Positions 25,361-34,003 of a stretch of 64,000 nt of DNA are shown here, in pieces. The stretch is from the NCBI RefSeq assembly GCF_036203305.1, contig NZ_CP108131.1:8184001-8248000 (forward strand), given 5' to 3'. Every line of letters begins with the position of its first letter. Position 1 is the stretch's first letter. Both the position numbers and the translations under genes were made by a program. Source of the stretch: Streptomyces sp. NBC_00190. Lineage in GTDB: Bacteria; Actinomycetota; Actinomycetes; Streptomycetales; Streptomycetaceae. The notes below the pieces were generated by a model. The model searched no databases, had not been told where the DNA came from, and saw only the letters and a program-made list of their open reading frames with translations.

Positions 25361-26137
25361 ATGACAGACGGGCTCACGATCGGTCAGGCGGCCGCGTTCG
25401 TCGGCGTCACGATCAAGACGGTGCGGCACTATCACCGACTCGGCTTGGTCGCCGAGCCGGAACGCGACGGTTCCGGCTACCGTCGTTACCGATCGGCCGA
25501 CCTGTTCCGGCTGGTCCGGGTCCGGACCCTGGCCGGGGCCGGCGTGCCGCTGGCCGAGATCGGTGACCTGCTCGATGCCGATCCCGAACAGTTCGCCGCC
25601 ACCCTGGACGACGTTCATCGTCGGCTCACCGAACAGATCGAGGACCTGATCGCGCGCCGCGACAGGCTGCACCGTCTCGACCATGGTGACCGGGCCCTGC
25701 TGCCCGACCAGGCCTGCGCGGTCTTGGACCGGCTCCCCGGTCTCGGCTTCAGTCCCGACTACGTGGCCGGCCAACGCGAGGCTCTGGTGCTGGCCCGGGC
25801 GCTGGTTCCGGAGATCTTCGACAGCTTCTTGGCACGGCTCGGACATTTGCTGGACGATCCCGAGCACGTTGAGCTGACCAAGCGCGGCTTGGATGCGATG
25901 TCCTGGGATCCGGACGACCCGCGGATCGAGGAGCTGGCGCAGACGCTGGCCGACAAGCTGCTGGCCAACCGCGCGCTGCTGGCGATGCCGACCGGGTTCC
26001 AGAACCAGTCCGACGCCGCCTCCCGGTACGGACTGGTCAACCACCACCGCGAAGACCAGGCACCATCCATCGCCCGCTTGAACACGTTGGTCGAGGCGAA
26101 CCTGCGCGCAGCCGGCATCGACATCCCACATCAGTGA
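25361..26137 (+). CDS. MerR-family transcriptional regulator
   Basis: 258 aa from ATG 25361, with CCGGAGG about 14 nt upstream. The N-terminal winged helix is canonical: LTIGQAAAFVGVTIKTVRHYHRLGLVAEPERDGSGYRRY, followed by RLVRVRTLAGAGVPLAEIGDLLDADP and the long dimerisation helix to about residue 110. The C-terminal ~140 residues are an all-helical ligand domain without metal-binding Cys, so the inducer is likely an organic compound. It probably controls the divergent hydrolase at 23642 through the palindrome at 24959. Confidence 0.92.
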   Translation: MTDGLTIGQAAAFVGVTIKTVRHYHRLGLVAEPERDGSGYRRYRSADLFRLVRVRTLAGAGVPLAEIGDLLDADPEQFAATLDDVHRRLTEQIEDLIARRDRLHRLDHGDRALLPDQACAVLDRLPGLGFSPDYVAGQREALVLARALVPEIFDSFLARLGHLLDDPEHVELTKRGLDAMSWDPDDPRIEELAQTLADKLLANRALLAMPTGFQNQSDAASRYGLVNHHREDQAPSIARLNTLVEANLRAAGIDIPHQ

Positions 26138-26199
26138 CGGCCGCCCAGCAGAACCGGTGCTGCGGCGGGACGCCCGCCCTTTCCCACCGCGTCGGGACC

Positions 26200-26220
26200 G
26201 GGCCGCCTGACGGGCGGCCC
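26200..26220 (+). terminator. hairpin terminator after the MerR gene
   Basis: GGGCCGCC (26200-26207) and GGCGGCCC (26213-26220) form a perfect 8-bp stem with a TGACG loop, 63 bp past the MerR stop. Confidence 0.6.
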
Positions 26221-26227
26221 CCACGCT

Positions 26228-26789
26228 GTGGCATCCGACCGAAAGCCAGCGCGCCGTCGATCGGGGACCAAGGCGAGCAGGTCTGGCCCTCGTCCCACGT
26301 ATGCCCCTCTTGACCTCGACCGCTATCCGAGGAGGCGTTCGGATTGGCTGCATGGGCAGATCAGGTCAGGCAAAGCCGACAACAGCATCGAGAACTTGCA
26401 CGCGGCTCTTCGGAAGCTTGCTGAGACGTGCCGGGAAGCCTCGGTGGTTGCCCCGGTCCTGGACCTTCCCGACGTTCATCCACCCCGGCATCGCAAGCTT
26501 CCCGACGGTGTGATCGCCCGGGTCCTTGCGAAGGACATCACTGCGGCCATCGCCCAAGGCCGGGCACTTGACGCGAACCTTGCCACAGGCTTGACGCCGG
26601 GAGGAGCTGTAGCGCTCCGGCTCGGGTGTGCCCGCCAGCAGGGTGAGGGGCAAGACGCCGTTGCGCCAGGCCGTCGACTCCCGGGCCGCAGCCTGCTCCT
26701 TGAGGACCACGACGACGTTCGGGGTGCGGCCGTCCGGTGTGCGCAGCGGCGGCCAGGCGGGCTTCTACTCGGCGAAGGAGCGGGAGTGG
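26228..26789. other. degenerate spacer with probable gene remnants
   Basis: Base composition from about 26290 to 26590 is visibly less GC-rich than the neighbours. A plus-strand stretch (SDWLHGQIRSGKADNSIENL, then RHRKLPDGVIARVLAKDITA) and a minus-strand stretch (TPNVVVVLKEQAAARESTAW, then LTLLAGTPEPERYSSSRRQA) look like fossil coding sequence, but no start, stop or family can be assigned. It is probably horizontally acquired debris at the edge of the sulfur island. Confidence 0.4.
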
Positions 26790-27377
26790 TCACGCGCGAG
26801 GTTCCCTGGGGGAAACCGAGGGGAACGAGGTGTCCAGGGGCGCTTCCCTCCGCCGGTTGAAGGGAAGTCCGCCGAGCACGACCGCCATGCCGCAGGTGTT
26901 GCTGAGGGCGGAGAAGACCAGGCCGGCCGCGATCCCCGCGGACAGCCACCGGAAGGCCGGGTGGACGAGGAAGCCGAGGGCCAGGCCGAGAAGCACGACG
27001 GAGCCCGCCGTGAAACGGACTTGGCGCTCCATGGACCAGACGTTCCGCGTACGGCCTTCGGGGCGGTCGAGCCCGTGCCCCGCGGCCGCCCAGGCGGCGG
27101 TGCCGCCGGTGAGGTTCGACGCGTCGATGCCGTGGGAGGCCAGGGTGGCAACGGCGTTCTCCGCCCGGGCGCCGGAGGCGCACACCACCAGCAGGGTCCT
27201 GTGCTCGGCGGCCTGCCGGAGATCCGGCAGCGCCCGCCCGATGCGGTCGAGGGGGACGTTGACGGCGTTCGGCAGGTGGCCGGACGCGAACTCGCCCGGA
27301 GTACGGACATCGACGACGGTCAGCTCGTGGCGGCGGGAGAACGCCTCGCTCACGCTCAGGGCGGCGGAAACACTCAT
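26790..27377 (-). CDS. rhodanese domain protein with membrane-anchored DUF2892-like tail
   Basis: 195 aa from ATG 27377. The N-terminal rhodanese domain (residues 10-105) has VDVRTPGEFASGHLPNAVNV and the active-site loop VVCASGARAENA, with Cys as the persulfide carrier. The C-terminal part (RQVRFTAGSVVLLGLALGFL, then LSAGIAAGLVFSALSNTCGM) forms two or three membrane helices typical of the YgaP/DUF2892 type. It probably moves sulfane sulfur at the membrane. It is the last of three minus-strand genes with the sulfatase and its activator, so a role in the sulfur released there is plausible. Confidence 0.88.
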   Translation of the reverse strand: MSVSAALSVSEAFSRRHELTVVDVRTPGEFASGHLPNAVNVPLDRIGRALPDLRQAAEHRTLLVVCASGARAENAVATLASHGIDASNLTGGTAAWAAAGHGLDRPEGRTRNVWSMERQVRFTAGSVVLLGLALGFLVHPAFRWLSAGIAAGLVFSALSNTCGMAVVLGGLPFNRRREAPLDTSFPSVSPREPRA

Positions 27378-27447
27378 GGCGGATCGTGGTCCTTGGCAGA
27401 AGGGGGAGGGCCTGGGCGGAGGTGTCTCGACGGGTGTGCGGGCGCCG

Positions 27448-28374
27448 TCAGGACGGCCGTATCGTGCCGGCGGCCGCGCCGCTGTCCGCGGCCACTCGGA
27501 AGCCGATGTTGCCGGTGGAGCTGTCGGGCGTGTTGGAGCTGCGGGCCGCGACGCGGTAGCGGTTGCAGTACGAGTCGTGGCAGAGGTAGGAGCCGCCGCG
27601 CATCACGCGGCCGGCTCCGGGTGCGAACCAGTCGGCGCACCATTCCCATACGTTGCCGACGACGTTGTAGAGCCCGAAGCCGTTGGGGCGGAAGGACTTC
27701 GCCGGTGCCGTGCCCTCGTAGCCGTCCTCCGCGGTGTTCAGGGTGGGGAAGTCGCCCTGCCAGATGTTGCACATGTGCCGGCCGCCGGGGGTGAGGTCGT
27801 CACCCCACGGGTAGCGCCGCTGCTCGAGCCCGCCGCGGGCCGCGTACTCCCATTCGGCCTCGGTGGGCAGGCGGGTGCCGGACCAGGCGCAGTACGCCTG
27901 GGCGTCGTTCCAGGAGACGTGGATGACGGGGTGGTTCTGGCGTGCGGTGACGGACGATCCGGCGCCCTCGGGGTGCCGCCAGCTCGCGCCCGGGACGGCC
28001 CGCCACCAGGGGACGGCCGCCACGGGTTGGGAGACGGCGGCGACGTCCTCGGCCAGGAAGCCGCCGAAGACGAAGGAGAAACCGAAGTGTTCGGCTTCGG
28101 TGACGTGGCCGGCGGCTTTGACGAAGGTGGCGAACTGGGCGTTGGTCACCGTCGTGGGCGCGATGCGGAACGGGTCGACGGCGACCTGGCGTACCGGCCC
28201 TTCGCCGTCGGCCGGGAAGGAGTCCGGGTCGTCGGTGCCCATGAGGAAGTGCCCGCCCGGAAGGTCGACGAGCCGCCGGGCGGCCCGCTGGCCGGCCGCG
28301 GCAGGTGGCCGCGGCGCGAGGGAGAGCGCGACGGGGGCGGCGTCGCCCTGTCCGGGGGTGCAGCAGGAAAGCAT
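27448..28374 (-). CDS. formylglycine-generating enzyme (sulfatase-activating)
   Basis: 308 aa from ATG 28374. The FGE/SUMF1 fold is clear: VDLPGGHFLMGTDDPDSFPADGEGP, HPVIHVSWNDAQAYCAWSGT, RLPTEAEWEYAARGG, NVVGNVWEWCADWF. The copper/thiol active site RGGSYLCHDSYCNRYRVAAR holds both catalytic cysteines, followed by SSTGNIGFR. It converts the Cys of a CxPxR motif in nascent sulfatases to formylglycine in the cytoplasm. The partner sulfatase at 28450 lies 75 bp upstream on the same strand, and a second CxPxR sulfatase is at 49977. Confidence 0.95.
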   Translation of the reverse strand: MLSCCTPGQGDAAPVALSLAPRPPAAAGQRAARRLVDLPGGHFLMGTDDPDSFPADGEGPVRQVAVDPFRIAPTTVTNAQFATFVKAAGHVTEAEHFGFSFVFGGFLAEDVAAVSQPVAAVPWWRAVPGASWRHPEGAGSSVTARQNHPVIHVSWNDAQAYCAWSGTRLPTEAEWEYAARGGLEQRRYPWGDDLTPGGRHMCNIWQGDFPTLNTAEDGYEGTAPAKSFRPNGFGLYNVVGNVWEWCADWFAPGAGRVMRGGSYLCHDSYCNRYRVAARSSNTPDSSTGNIGFRVAADSGAAAGTIRPS

Positions 28375-28449
28375 GGCGGCTCCGTCGGTGTGAGTTGCGG
28401 GGGGCGGGTGCCCCGCGGGTGATGCCGCGGGGCACCCGGCCGGGTACCG

Positions 28450-29853
28450 CTACGCGGCGCGGTCAGCCGCGAGTTGTGCTGCCAGGGCGGGGATGCCCAG
28501 GTTCTGCTCTTCCGCCGGGGTGGCCTGGTACAGCTTGTTCGTCAGCTGGTAGGGGTCGCCCGCCAGGTCGTAGTACTCGCGGAACTTCACCTGCCCCGTC
28601 CCGGACACGGTGCCGTTGCCGTCGGTGGTGAGGTCGTAGTACTCCGTGTACTGCTTGTTCTGGCCTACGTACGACGCCCAGGTGGGCGGGCCGCCCGCGT
28701 TCGTGCCCTGCTGCCACCACTCGACGAGCAGGTGGTCGCGGCTGTACGAGGAGAGCAGGGACCTGCCGTCCACCGAGTGGGTGGGCGTGATGCCGGCCGC
28801 GTCGAGGACCGTGGGGGCGATGTCGATGTTCGCGGTGATGCGGTTGTCGGTGGTCCCCGAGCTCAGGCCGCCCGCCGGCCAGGAGAGGTAGCACGGCACC
28901 TCGTGCGCCGGGCGGTAGGGGACCGACTTCTTGGTCCATCCGTGGTCGGCCCAGGTGAAGCCGTTGTCGGCGATGTAGATGACCAGGGTGTTGTCGAGCT
29001 GTCCGAGCGCCTGGAGCTTGTTCTTGAACGCCTGGACCGTGTCGTCGACGGTGCGCAGGGTGCGCAGCTGTTCCGCTCGGATCTGCTGCCCGTCGGCCAG
29101 GGTCCCGGTCGCGTTCCGGATGTAGGCCGGTTTGTCGCTGCGGTCGTTCTCCGGGACGGAGGGTCGGCCGTCCCAGTCCGGGACGGCCGTGCCGGCGTAC
29201 TTCGCCTCGGGGGTGCGCGGACCGTGGGAGGCGTACGGGGTGACGTACGCGAACCAGGGCCGGGAGTCGGCCGCCGCCTTGTCGAGGAAGCTCAGTGTGC
29301 GGTTCTTGATGATGTTGGTGGTGTAGCCGTTGATCGTCTGGACCGTGCCGTTGACGTTCCACTGCGCGTCCACGTAGCCGGGCTGGAGGAGGGCGAAGTC
29401 CTCGAAGTGCGGCGGGTTGTCCGACAGGGTCCAGGAGTTGAGCCACTTGCCGAACAGGCCCGTGCGGTAGCCGGCCTGCTTCAGGTACCGGGGCAGGGTG
29501 GTGCTCTGGTCGAGCTGGTACGAGGCCTTGTTGTTGCGGACGCCGTGGTGGTGGGCGTAGCGGCCGGTGAGGACCGACGAACGGGAGGGCGAGCAGAGCG
29601 GGGTGGTGACGTGCCCGTTGGTGAACTTGACGCCCTGGTCGGCCAGCCAGGCCGTGGTCTTCGGCAGTGCCCATTCGGTGTGCTTGGGCTGGTCGTCCGT
29701 GACGATGAGCAGGATGTTGGGACGGGTCGCGGCAGCGGCGGGACTGGCGGCCGCCACCTGGGCGATCGCGGGAACCGCCGCGGCGGCCGCGGCGGCCGCC
29801 GTGCCGGCGAGGAATCCGCGGCGGCTCACCCGGGGTCTGCTGTTGTCGCTCAT
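28450..29853 (-). CDS. Tat-exported type I sulfatase
   Basis: 467 aa from ATG 29853, chosen over upstream starts because ACCAGGAGA precedes it. The signal is twin-arginine (RVSRRGFLAGTAAAAA). The catalytic domain opens with RPNILLIVTDDQPKH (metal Asp pair) and has the modification motif LCSPSRSSVLTGRYAHHHG, whose Cys becomes formylglycine. VIYIADNGFTWADHGW supplies the second metal site. It probably releases sulfate from sulfate esters outside the cell. A cysteine-type leader peptide lies about 165 bp upstream (30017-30109), and the activating enzyme follows, giving a sulfur-starvation operon. Confidence 0.93.
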   Translation of the reverse strand: MSDNSRPRVSRRGFLAGTAAAAAAAAVPAIAQVAAASPAAAATRPNILLIVTDDQPKHTEWALPKTTAWLADQGVKFTNGHVTTPLCSPSRSSVLTGRYAHHHGVRNNKASYQLDQSTTLPRYLKQAGYRTGLFGKWLNSWTLSDNPPHFEDFALLQPGYVDAQWNVNGTVQTINGYTTNIIKNRTLSFLDKAAADSRPWFAYVTPYASHGPRTPEAKYAGTAVPDWDGRPSVPENDRSDKPAYIRNATGTLADGQQIRAEQLRTLRTVDDTVQAFKNKLQALGQLDNTLVIYIADNGFTWADHGWTKKSVPYRPAHEVPCYLSWPAGGLSSGTTDNRITANIDIAPTVLDAAGITPTHSVDGRSLLSSYSRDHLLVEWWQQGTNAGGPPTWASYVGQNKQYTEYYDLTTDGNGTVSGTGQVKFREYYDLAGDPYQLTNKLYQATPAEEQNLGIPALAAQLAADRAA

Positions 29854-30016
29854 GGGATGTCTTCTCCTGGTTCCGCAGCTCGTACGGGTACGGCAGATCA
29901 ACTGCCGTGAAGGGGTGGAAGAGAGACGAGGATCAGGCATCGACCGGTCGGCCCCTTCGGGGGCGGACAGGGGCGAGATGCCAGGTGGGGATCCCGTGCG
30001 AAGAGGCGATGCGTGA

Positions 30017-30109
30017 TTACCGTCGCGCCCAGGCGATCGGACACAGAGCGCTCGCCAGCCTGCCCAGATCGACGTGGCGGCGTGCAGTGAGAGGGCTTCC
30101 AGCTGCCAT
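30017..30109 (-). CDS. cysteine-type regulatory leader peptide upstream of sulfatase operon
   Basis: A 30-codon ORF starting at ATG 30109 and ending in TAA. Its core is ARRHVDLGRLASALCPI, matching the actinobacterial sulfur-gene leader pattern R-x-H-x-D-L-x-R-x-x-S-x-x-C. The same pattern is seen twice more in this window (33310-33408 and 35794-35877). Such leaders let ribosome stalling or speed at Cys codons report cysteine supply. A -10-like TAGCCT ends 7 nt before the ATG, so the mRNA may be leaderless. No protein function is expected beyond regulation. Confidence 0.8.
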   Translation of the reverse strand: MAAGSPLTARRHVDLGRLASALCPIAWARR

Positions 30110-30116
30110 GCGGATG

Positions 30117-30145
30117 AGGCTAGGGGCGGGGGTGAGGCCGGTCCA
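30117..30145 (-). promoter_or_regulatory. promoter for leaderless leader peptide/sulfatase transcript
   Basis: On the minus strand TGGACC (30145-30140), 17-bp spacer, TAGCCT (30122-30117). The predicted start point falls at about 30109, the A of the leader ATG, so translation would begin at the 5' end of the mRNA. Confidence 0.5.
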
Positions 30146-30242
30146 TGTACGGCATGTGAAAAGTGGAACTCTGCTCGGCGCGGCAGGTCCGGCGCCTGCC
30201 GGACCGGTGTCGCGGCTGGTCAGTGTCGAGCGTGACCGCTGA

Positions 30243-31127
30243 TCAGCTCTTGACCAGCAGGCCGCGGCTGCGCAGCACCCAGCGCTCGACCGGGCTGAAG
30301 ATCAGGAGGTCGATGGCGATGCCGACGACGAGGATGAGGATGATCGCGAGGAAGACGCCGGGCAGGTCGATGTTGTTGCGGCCGTTCTCCAGCAGCTGGC
30401 CCAGGCCCAGGCCGAGGTCGGGGGAGCTGGCGATGATCTCGGCGGCCATGAGGGAGCGCCAGGAGAAGGCCCAGCCCTGCTTGAGGCCGGCCAGGTAGCC
30501 GGGCAGTGCGGCCGGCATGACCACGTGCCGGGCACCGCTCAGCCCGGTGGCGCCCAGGGTGCGGCCGGCCCGCAGGTAGAGGGGCGGGATCTGGTCGATG
30601 CCGGAGACGAGGCCGTTGGCGATGGACGGGACGGCGCCCAGCAGGATCACCGTGTACATCATGGCGTCGTTGAGGCCGAACCAGAGTACCGCCGGTGGCA
30701 CCCAGGCGACTGAGGGCAGGGACTGCAGGCCCTGCAGGATCGGGCCGATCGCGGCGCGGACGAACTTCACCCGGGCGACGAGGAGGCCGAGCGGGGTGCC
30801 GATGGCCAGGGCGAGGAGGAAGCCGAGCAGGCCGCGGGAGACGCTGGTCCAGATGATGTCCAGGAGCGTGCCCTTGAGCCACATGCCGGACAGGCTGTTC
30901 CATACGGCGGACAGGGCGGGGAGTTTGGTCTCCTCGGTGACCTTGGCCGCGACGAGGATCTGCCAGACCAGCAGGACGAGGCCGACGGCCAGGAACGGCG
31001 GCAGGACCTTCTTGACGAGGAGTTCGCGGACGGGGGTGCGGTGGGTCTGGACCGCGTCCAGGGCGTCGAGGCCGGCCTCCAGGCCCGCCAGGTCGTCCGT
31101 CTTCGCCTTCGTGTCAGTGCTGGCCAT
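30243..31127 (-). CDS. ssuC: sulfonate/nitrate/taurine-type ABC transporter permease
   Basis: About 294 aa from ATG 31127 (MASTDTKAKTDD), overlapping the ATPase gene by 14 bp. Six or so membrane helices start at FLAVGLVLLVWQILVAAKV. The permease EAA-like loop is GRTLGATGLSGARHVVMPAALPGYLAGLKQG. The order solute-binding protein, ATPase, permease on the minus strand is that of SsuABC/TauABC importers. It forms the membrane channel for a sulfonate or sulfate ester; the exact ligand is unknown. Symbol by family resemblance only. Confidence 0.88.
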   Translation of the reverse strand: MASTDTKAKTDDLAGLEAGLDALDAVQTHRTPVRELLVKKVLPPFLAVGLVLLVWQILVAAKVTEETKLPALSAVWNSLSGMWLKGTLLDIIWTSVSRGLLGFLLALAIGTPLGLLVARVKFVRAAIGPILQGLQSLPSVAWVPPAVLWFGLNDAMMYTVILLGAVPSIANGLVSGIDQIPPLYLRAGRTLGATGLSGARHVVMPAALPGYLAGLKQGWAFSWRSLMAAEIIASSPDLGLGLGQLLENGRNNIDLPGVFLAIILILVVGIAIDLLIFSPVERWVLRSRGLLVKS

Positions 31128-31908
31128 GGCGGCGGATCTCCCCACGCAGGTGTTCAGTGATCTCAAGGGACAGTTCCGCGACGTCCGCGTCCTCGATGCG
31201 GCGCGGCTGGGCGATGTCCACGGTCCATTCCTTGGCGACCCGGCCGGGCCGCGAGGAGAGCAGGACCACCCGCTGGGCGAGGCGCACGGCCTCGCGGACG
31301 TTGTGGGTGACGAACAGGACGGACAGCGAGGTCTCGGCCCAGATGCGGGTGAGTTCGCCGTGCAGTACGTCCCGGGTGATGGCGTCGAGCGCGGCGAACG
31401 GCTCGTCCATCAGCAGGAGCTGGCTGTCCTGGGCGAGTGCGCGGGCCAGGGCGACGCGCTGGCGCATGCCGCCGGACAGTTCGTGGACGCGCTTGCCGTA
31501 GGCGCCGCCGAGGCGGACCAGCTCCAGGAGGCGTTCGGCTTCGGGCTTGCGGTCGGTCTTGGGCAGCCCGCGCAGGCGCAGGGCGAGTTCGATGTTCTTG
31601 CCCGCGGTCAGCCACGGGAACAGGGCGTGCTCCTGGAACATCAGGGCGGGACGGCCGCCGGGGGTTTCGATGGTGCCCGCGCTGGGCTTGTCGAGACCGG
31701 CGACCAGGTTCAGCAGGGTGGACTTGCCGCATCCGGAGGCTCCCAGGATGGTGACGAACTCGCCGGGAGCGACATCGAGGCTGATGTCGTCCAGGACGAG
31801 CTGCGATCCGGCCGGGCCGGAGAAGGACTTCGAGACGTGCTCGATGCGCGCGGCGTGCGTGTGCTCCGCTGCGATGCCCTCGGCAGCCTTGGCGAGCGTG
31901 GTGGCCAT
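31114..31908 (-). CDS. ssuB: sulfonate-type ABC transporter ATP-binding protein
   Basis: 264 aa from ATG 31908, chosen because AGGAGG lies 8 nt upstream. Walker A is GASGCGKSTLL, Q-loop MFQEHALFPWL, signature [15 protein letters not shown], Walker B LLLMDEPFAAL, and the switch His is in VLFVTHNVREAVRLAQR. Spacing and sequence match SsuB/TauB ATPases. It powers uptake with the permease at 30243 and the lipoprotein at 31943. Confidence 0.92.
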   Translation of the reverse strand: MATTLAKAAEGIAAEHTHAARIEHVSKSFSGPAGSQLVLDDISLDVAPGEFVTILGASGCGKSTLLNLVAGLDKPSAGTIETPGGRPALMFQEHALFPWLTAGKNIELALRLRGLPKTDRKPEAERLLELVRLGGAYGKRVHELSGGMRQRVALARALAQDSQLLLMDEPFAALDAITRDVLHGELTRIWAETSLSVLFVTHNVREAVRLAQRVVLLSSRPGRVAKEWTVDIAQPRRIEDADVAELSLEITEHLRGEIRRHGQH

Positions 31909-31942
31909 GGTCGTCACCTCCTGGGGTTGCTGGATTTCGGGG

Positions 31943-33052
31943 TTACTTGGCGCCGAGACCGGCGTCGGAGACCTCGGGCTTGCCGGCGGCCTTGAGGACC
32001 TTGTTCAGCAGCGTCAGGTCGTAGATCCCGGCCAGGTCGGGCTGCTCGATGAGCTTGGCCTTGACGGCCCACTCGGACTCGGTCTTCAGCGTCGTCGCCA
32101 GCGGGTCGTCGGTGACCAGGATGGACGGCCACGCCGGGTCGATGACCTTGGCGTCGAGTGCCTTGCCGCTCTCCGCCTGCAGCTTCGCGTTGGCGGAGGC
32201 CTTCGCCTTGTCCGGGTTCGCGTTGATCCACTCGTTGGTCTTCACCGTGCCCGCCAGGACGGCCTCGACGACGTCCGGGTGCTCCTTGAGGAACTTCTGC
32301 GACACGATGACGTTCGTGATCACGAACTTCTTGTCGGGCCACAGGGCGGTCTCGTCGAGGAGTACGGAGCCGCCGTCGGAGACGAGCTTGGAGGCCGTGG
32401 GCTCGGGCACCCAGGCGCCGTCGATCGAGCCCTGCTTGAAGGCGTCCGGGGTGACCTTGTTGTCCGTGCGGACGACGGAGACGTCACCCTTGCCGGACTC
32501 CGGGTCGACCGACCAGCCCTTCTCGGAGATCCAGTTGAGGAACGCGACGTCCTGGGTGTTCCCCTTCTGCGGGGTGGCGATCTTCTTGCCCCTGAGGTCG
32601 TCCAGGGTCTTGATCTTGTCCGGGTTCACGACCAGCTTGACGCCGCCGGAGGCGGAGCCGGAGATGATCCGCAGGTTGGTGCCCCTGGACTTCACGTAGG
32701 CGTTGATCGACGGCGAGGGGCCGATGAAGCCGATGTCGAGAGAGCCGCCGTTGAGGGCCTCGATCTCGGACGGACCGGCGTTGAAGGACTGCGGCTTGAT
32801 CGCGGTGCCGCCCAGCTCCTTCTGGATCAGGCCCTCCTGGAGGCCGACCAGCGCGGTGGCGTGCGTCAGATTCGGGAAGTACCCGATACGCACCTCGGCA
32901 GCCGACAGCTTCTTGCCGCCGGTCGCGGCGGCGTTGGCCTTGTCGTCGTCCTCCTTCGCCTCGGAACCGTAGCCGCAGGCGGTGAGCAGCAGGGGGAGCG
33001 CCGCTGTGACGGCGATGGCGCGCAGGGTGGTGAGCGGTCTTGCGGCAGACAC
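31943..33052 (-). CDS. ssuA: sulfonate-type ABC transporter substrate-binding lipoprotein
   Basis: 369 aa from GTG 33052, with GAAAGGA upstream. The signal peptide ends in a lipobox LLTACG, so the protein is lipid-anchored outside the membrane. The SsuA/NrtA-type fold is shown by VRIGYFPNLTHATALVGLQE, SFNAGPSEIEALNGGSLDIG, FIGPSPSINAYVKS and GAWVPEPTASKLV. A cysteine-type leader peptide (33310-33408) and an Rrf2-box candidate (33431-33453) precede it, so the operon is likely induced by sulfur limitation. Confidence 0.92.
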   Translation of the reverse strand: MSAARPLTTLRAIAVTAALPLLLTACGYGSEAKEDDDKANAAATGGKKLSAAEVRIGYFPNLTHATALVGLQEGLIQKELGGTAIKPQSFNAGPSEIEALNGGSLDIGFIGPSPSINAYVKSRGTNLRIISGSASGGVKLVVNPDKIKTLDDLRGKKIATPQKGNTQDVAFLNWISEKGWSVDPESGKGDVSVVRTDNKVTPDAFKQGSIDGAWVPEPTASKLVSDGGSVLLDETALWPDKKFVITNVIVSQKFLKEHPDVVEAVLAGTVKTNEWINANPDKAKASANAKLQAESGKALDAKVIDPAWPSILVTDDPLATTLKTESEWAVKAKLIEQPDLAGIYDLTLLNKVLKAAGKPEVSDAGLGAK

Positions 33053-33309
33053 GGGGGTGTCCTTTCACGGGATGGTGTTCAGGGAGGTGCGGAGATGGGC
33101 GACGCGAAGCCTTCGGCACACACGGCACCCGCTCCCGGCCGTCGGCGGCGGGATCGCGGGCGCAGGCTGAGGAACGGAGAGGTGTCGGACGCCCGCGCTC
33201 GAAGGCGCGCGGTCGGTGAGGTCGGCCGAGGGGCCCGCACGGCCGCCGGTGAGCGGACTGGGGCAGCGCCCGATGGCGTACTACGCGGAGCCCGGCCCGG
33301 CGAAGGGTG

Positions 33310-33408
33310 TCAACAGGGCTGACAGATGGCGCTGGACGTACGGACCAGGTCAATGTGTCGGCGGGAGGTCAGAGGCAGCATCCGGCCTGCGTGGTGCAGT
33401 GTTCGCAC
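33310..33408 (-). CDS. cysteine-type regulatory leader peptide upstream of ssuABC-like operon
   Basis: 32 codons from GTG 33408, with AGGGAGGTGG as a strong ribosome site, ending TGA at 33312-33310. The C-terminal half SRRHIDLVRTSSAICQPC is an almost ideal member of the actinobacterial cysteine leader family, with two Cys codons at the end. The transporter lipoprotein begins about 257 bp downstream on the same strand. Scarce charged tRNA-Cys would stall the ribosome at the end of this ORF; a coupling or attenuation mechanism is inferred. Confidence 0.88.
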   Translation of the reverse strand: MRTLHHAGRMLPLTSRRHIDLVRTSSAICQPC

Positions 33409-33430
33409 GGCCACCTCCCTGATTCCTAGT

Positions 33431-33453
33431 TTTCCCACCTGGTTGGTAGGCAT
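33431..33453 (-). promoter_or_regulatory. candidate Rrf2-family operator, copy A
   Basis: Minus-strand core CCTACCAACCAGGTGGGAAA, an imperfect dyad. It sits immediately upstream of a TAGGAA -10-like hexamer (33428-33423) in front of the leader peptide. It is nearly identical to copy B at 35473-35495 and related to copy C at 35732-35754. The Rrf2 gene begins to the right at 34003. Confidence 0.65.
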
Positions 33454-33544
33454 CTTGGCAGAGGCGGGCACCCGCCCCAAGGGGGTGGCCGCATGGTGGA
33501 CGCCTAGATCTCGCGATGCGAGACGGTGCAGGTGGGGCGGGGGG

Positions 33545-34003
33545 TCAGGGATTGGACCAGGCCCCGGGGGTATCGGCCAGCGCCGATACGCCAGAGGGCA
33601 GGGCGGACGATGCGACATCGGCCAGTGACACGCCGTCGAGGATCTCGCGCACGTTGGCCCGCAGTGCGATCCACAGGGGGAGCAGCGACTCGGCGGGGCC
33701 GGTGTAGGACAGGTCCGGTGGGCGGACCCCGCGCACCGAGACGAGCGGTCCGTCCACGATGCGGATGACATCCGCGATGCTGATGGACTGGGCGGGCTTG
33801 GCCAGCCGGTAGCCGCCGTTGCCGCCGCGCTGGCTGAGCACGAGACCGCCTCGGCGCATGTCGTTCAGGATGCCCTCGAGGAACTTGTGCGGGATGTCCT
33901 GGGCGTCGGCGATGGCTTCGGCCTTCACTGGCCCGTCACCCTGTGACGCGGCAAGCTGCAGCGCGGCACGTACCGCATAGTCCGCCCTGGCTGAGATCCG
34001 CAT
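33545..34003 (-). CDS. Rrf2-family transcriptional regulator (CymR-like)
   Basis: 152 aa from ATG 34003 (MRISARADYAVRAALQLA), the usual Rrf2 start; an upstream ATG at 34021 is in frame. The winged helix includes AIADAQDIPHKFLEGILNDMRRGGLVLSQRGGNGGYRLAKP. The three iron-sulfur cysteines of IscR/NsrR are absent (the loop reads VRGVRPPDLSYTGPAESL), which places it with cysteine-free CymR-like members that sense sulfur status through a partner or metabolite. It lies directly upstream of a sulfonate transporter with matching dyad sites nearby, so it probably represses this island. Confidence 0.9.
   Translation of the reverse strand: MRISARADYAVRAALQLAASQGDGPVKAEAIADAQDIPHKFLEGILNDMRRGGLVLSQRGGNGGYRLAKPAQSISIADVIRIVDGPLVSVRGVRPPDLSYTGPAESLLPLWIALRANVREILDGVSLADVASSALPSGVSALADTPGAWSNP

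Noticed and set aside
26228..26860. Candidate hypothetical gene on the plus strand
   Set aside because: It would overlap the 3' end of the rhodanese gene, codon bias is mixed, and no ribosome site or family is visible; reported only as a degenerate spacer.
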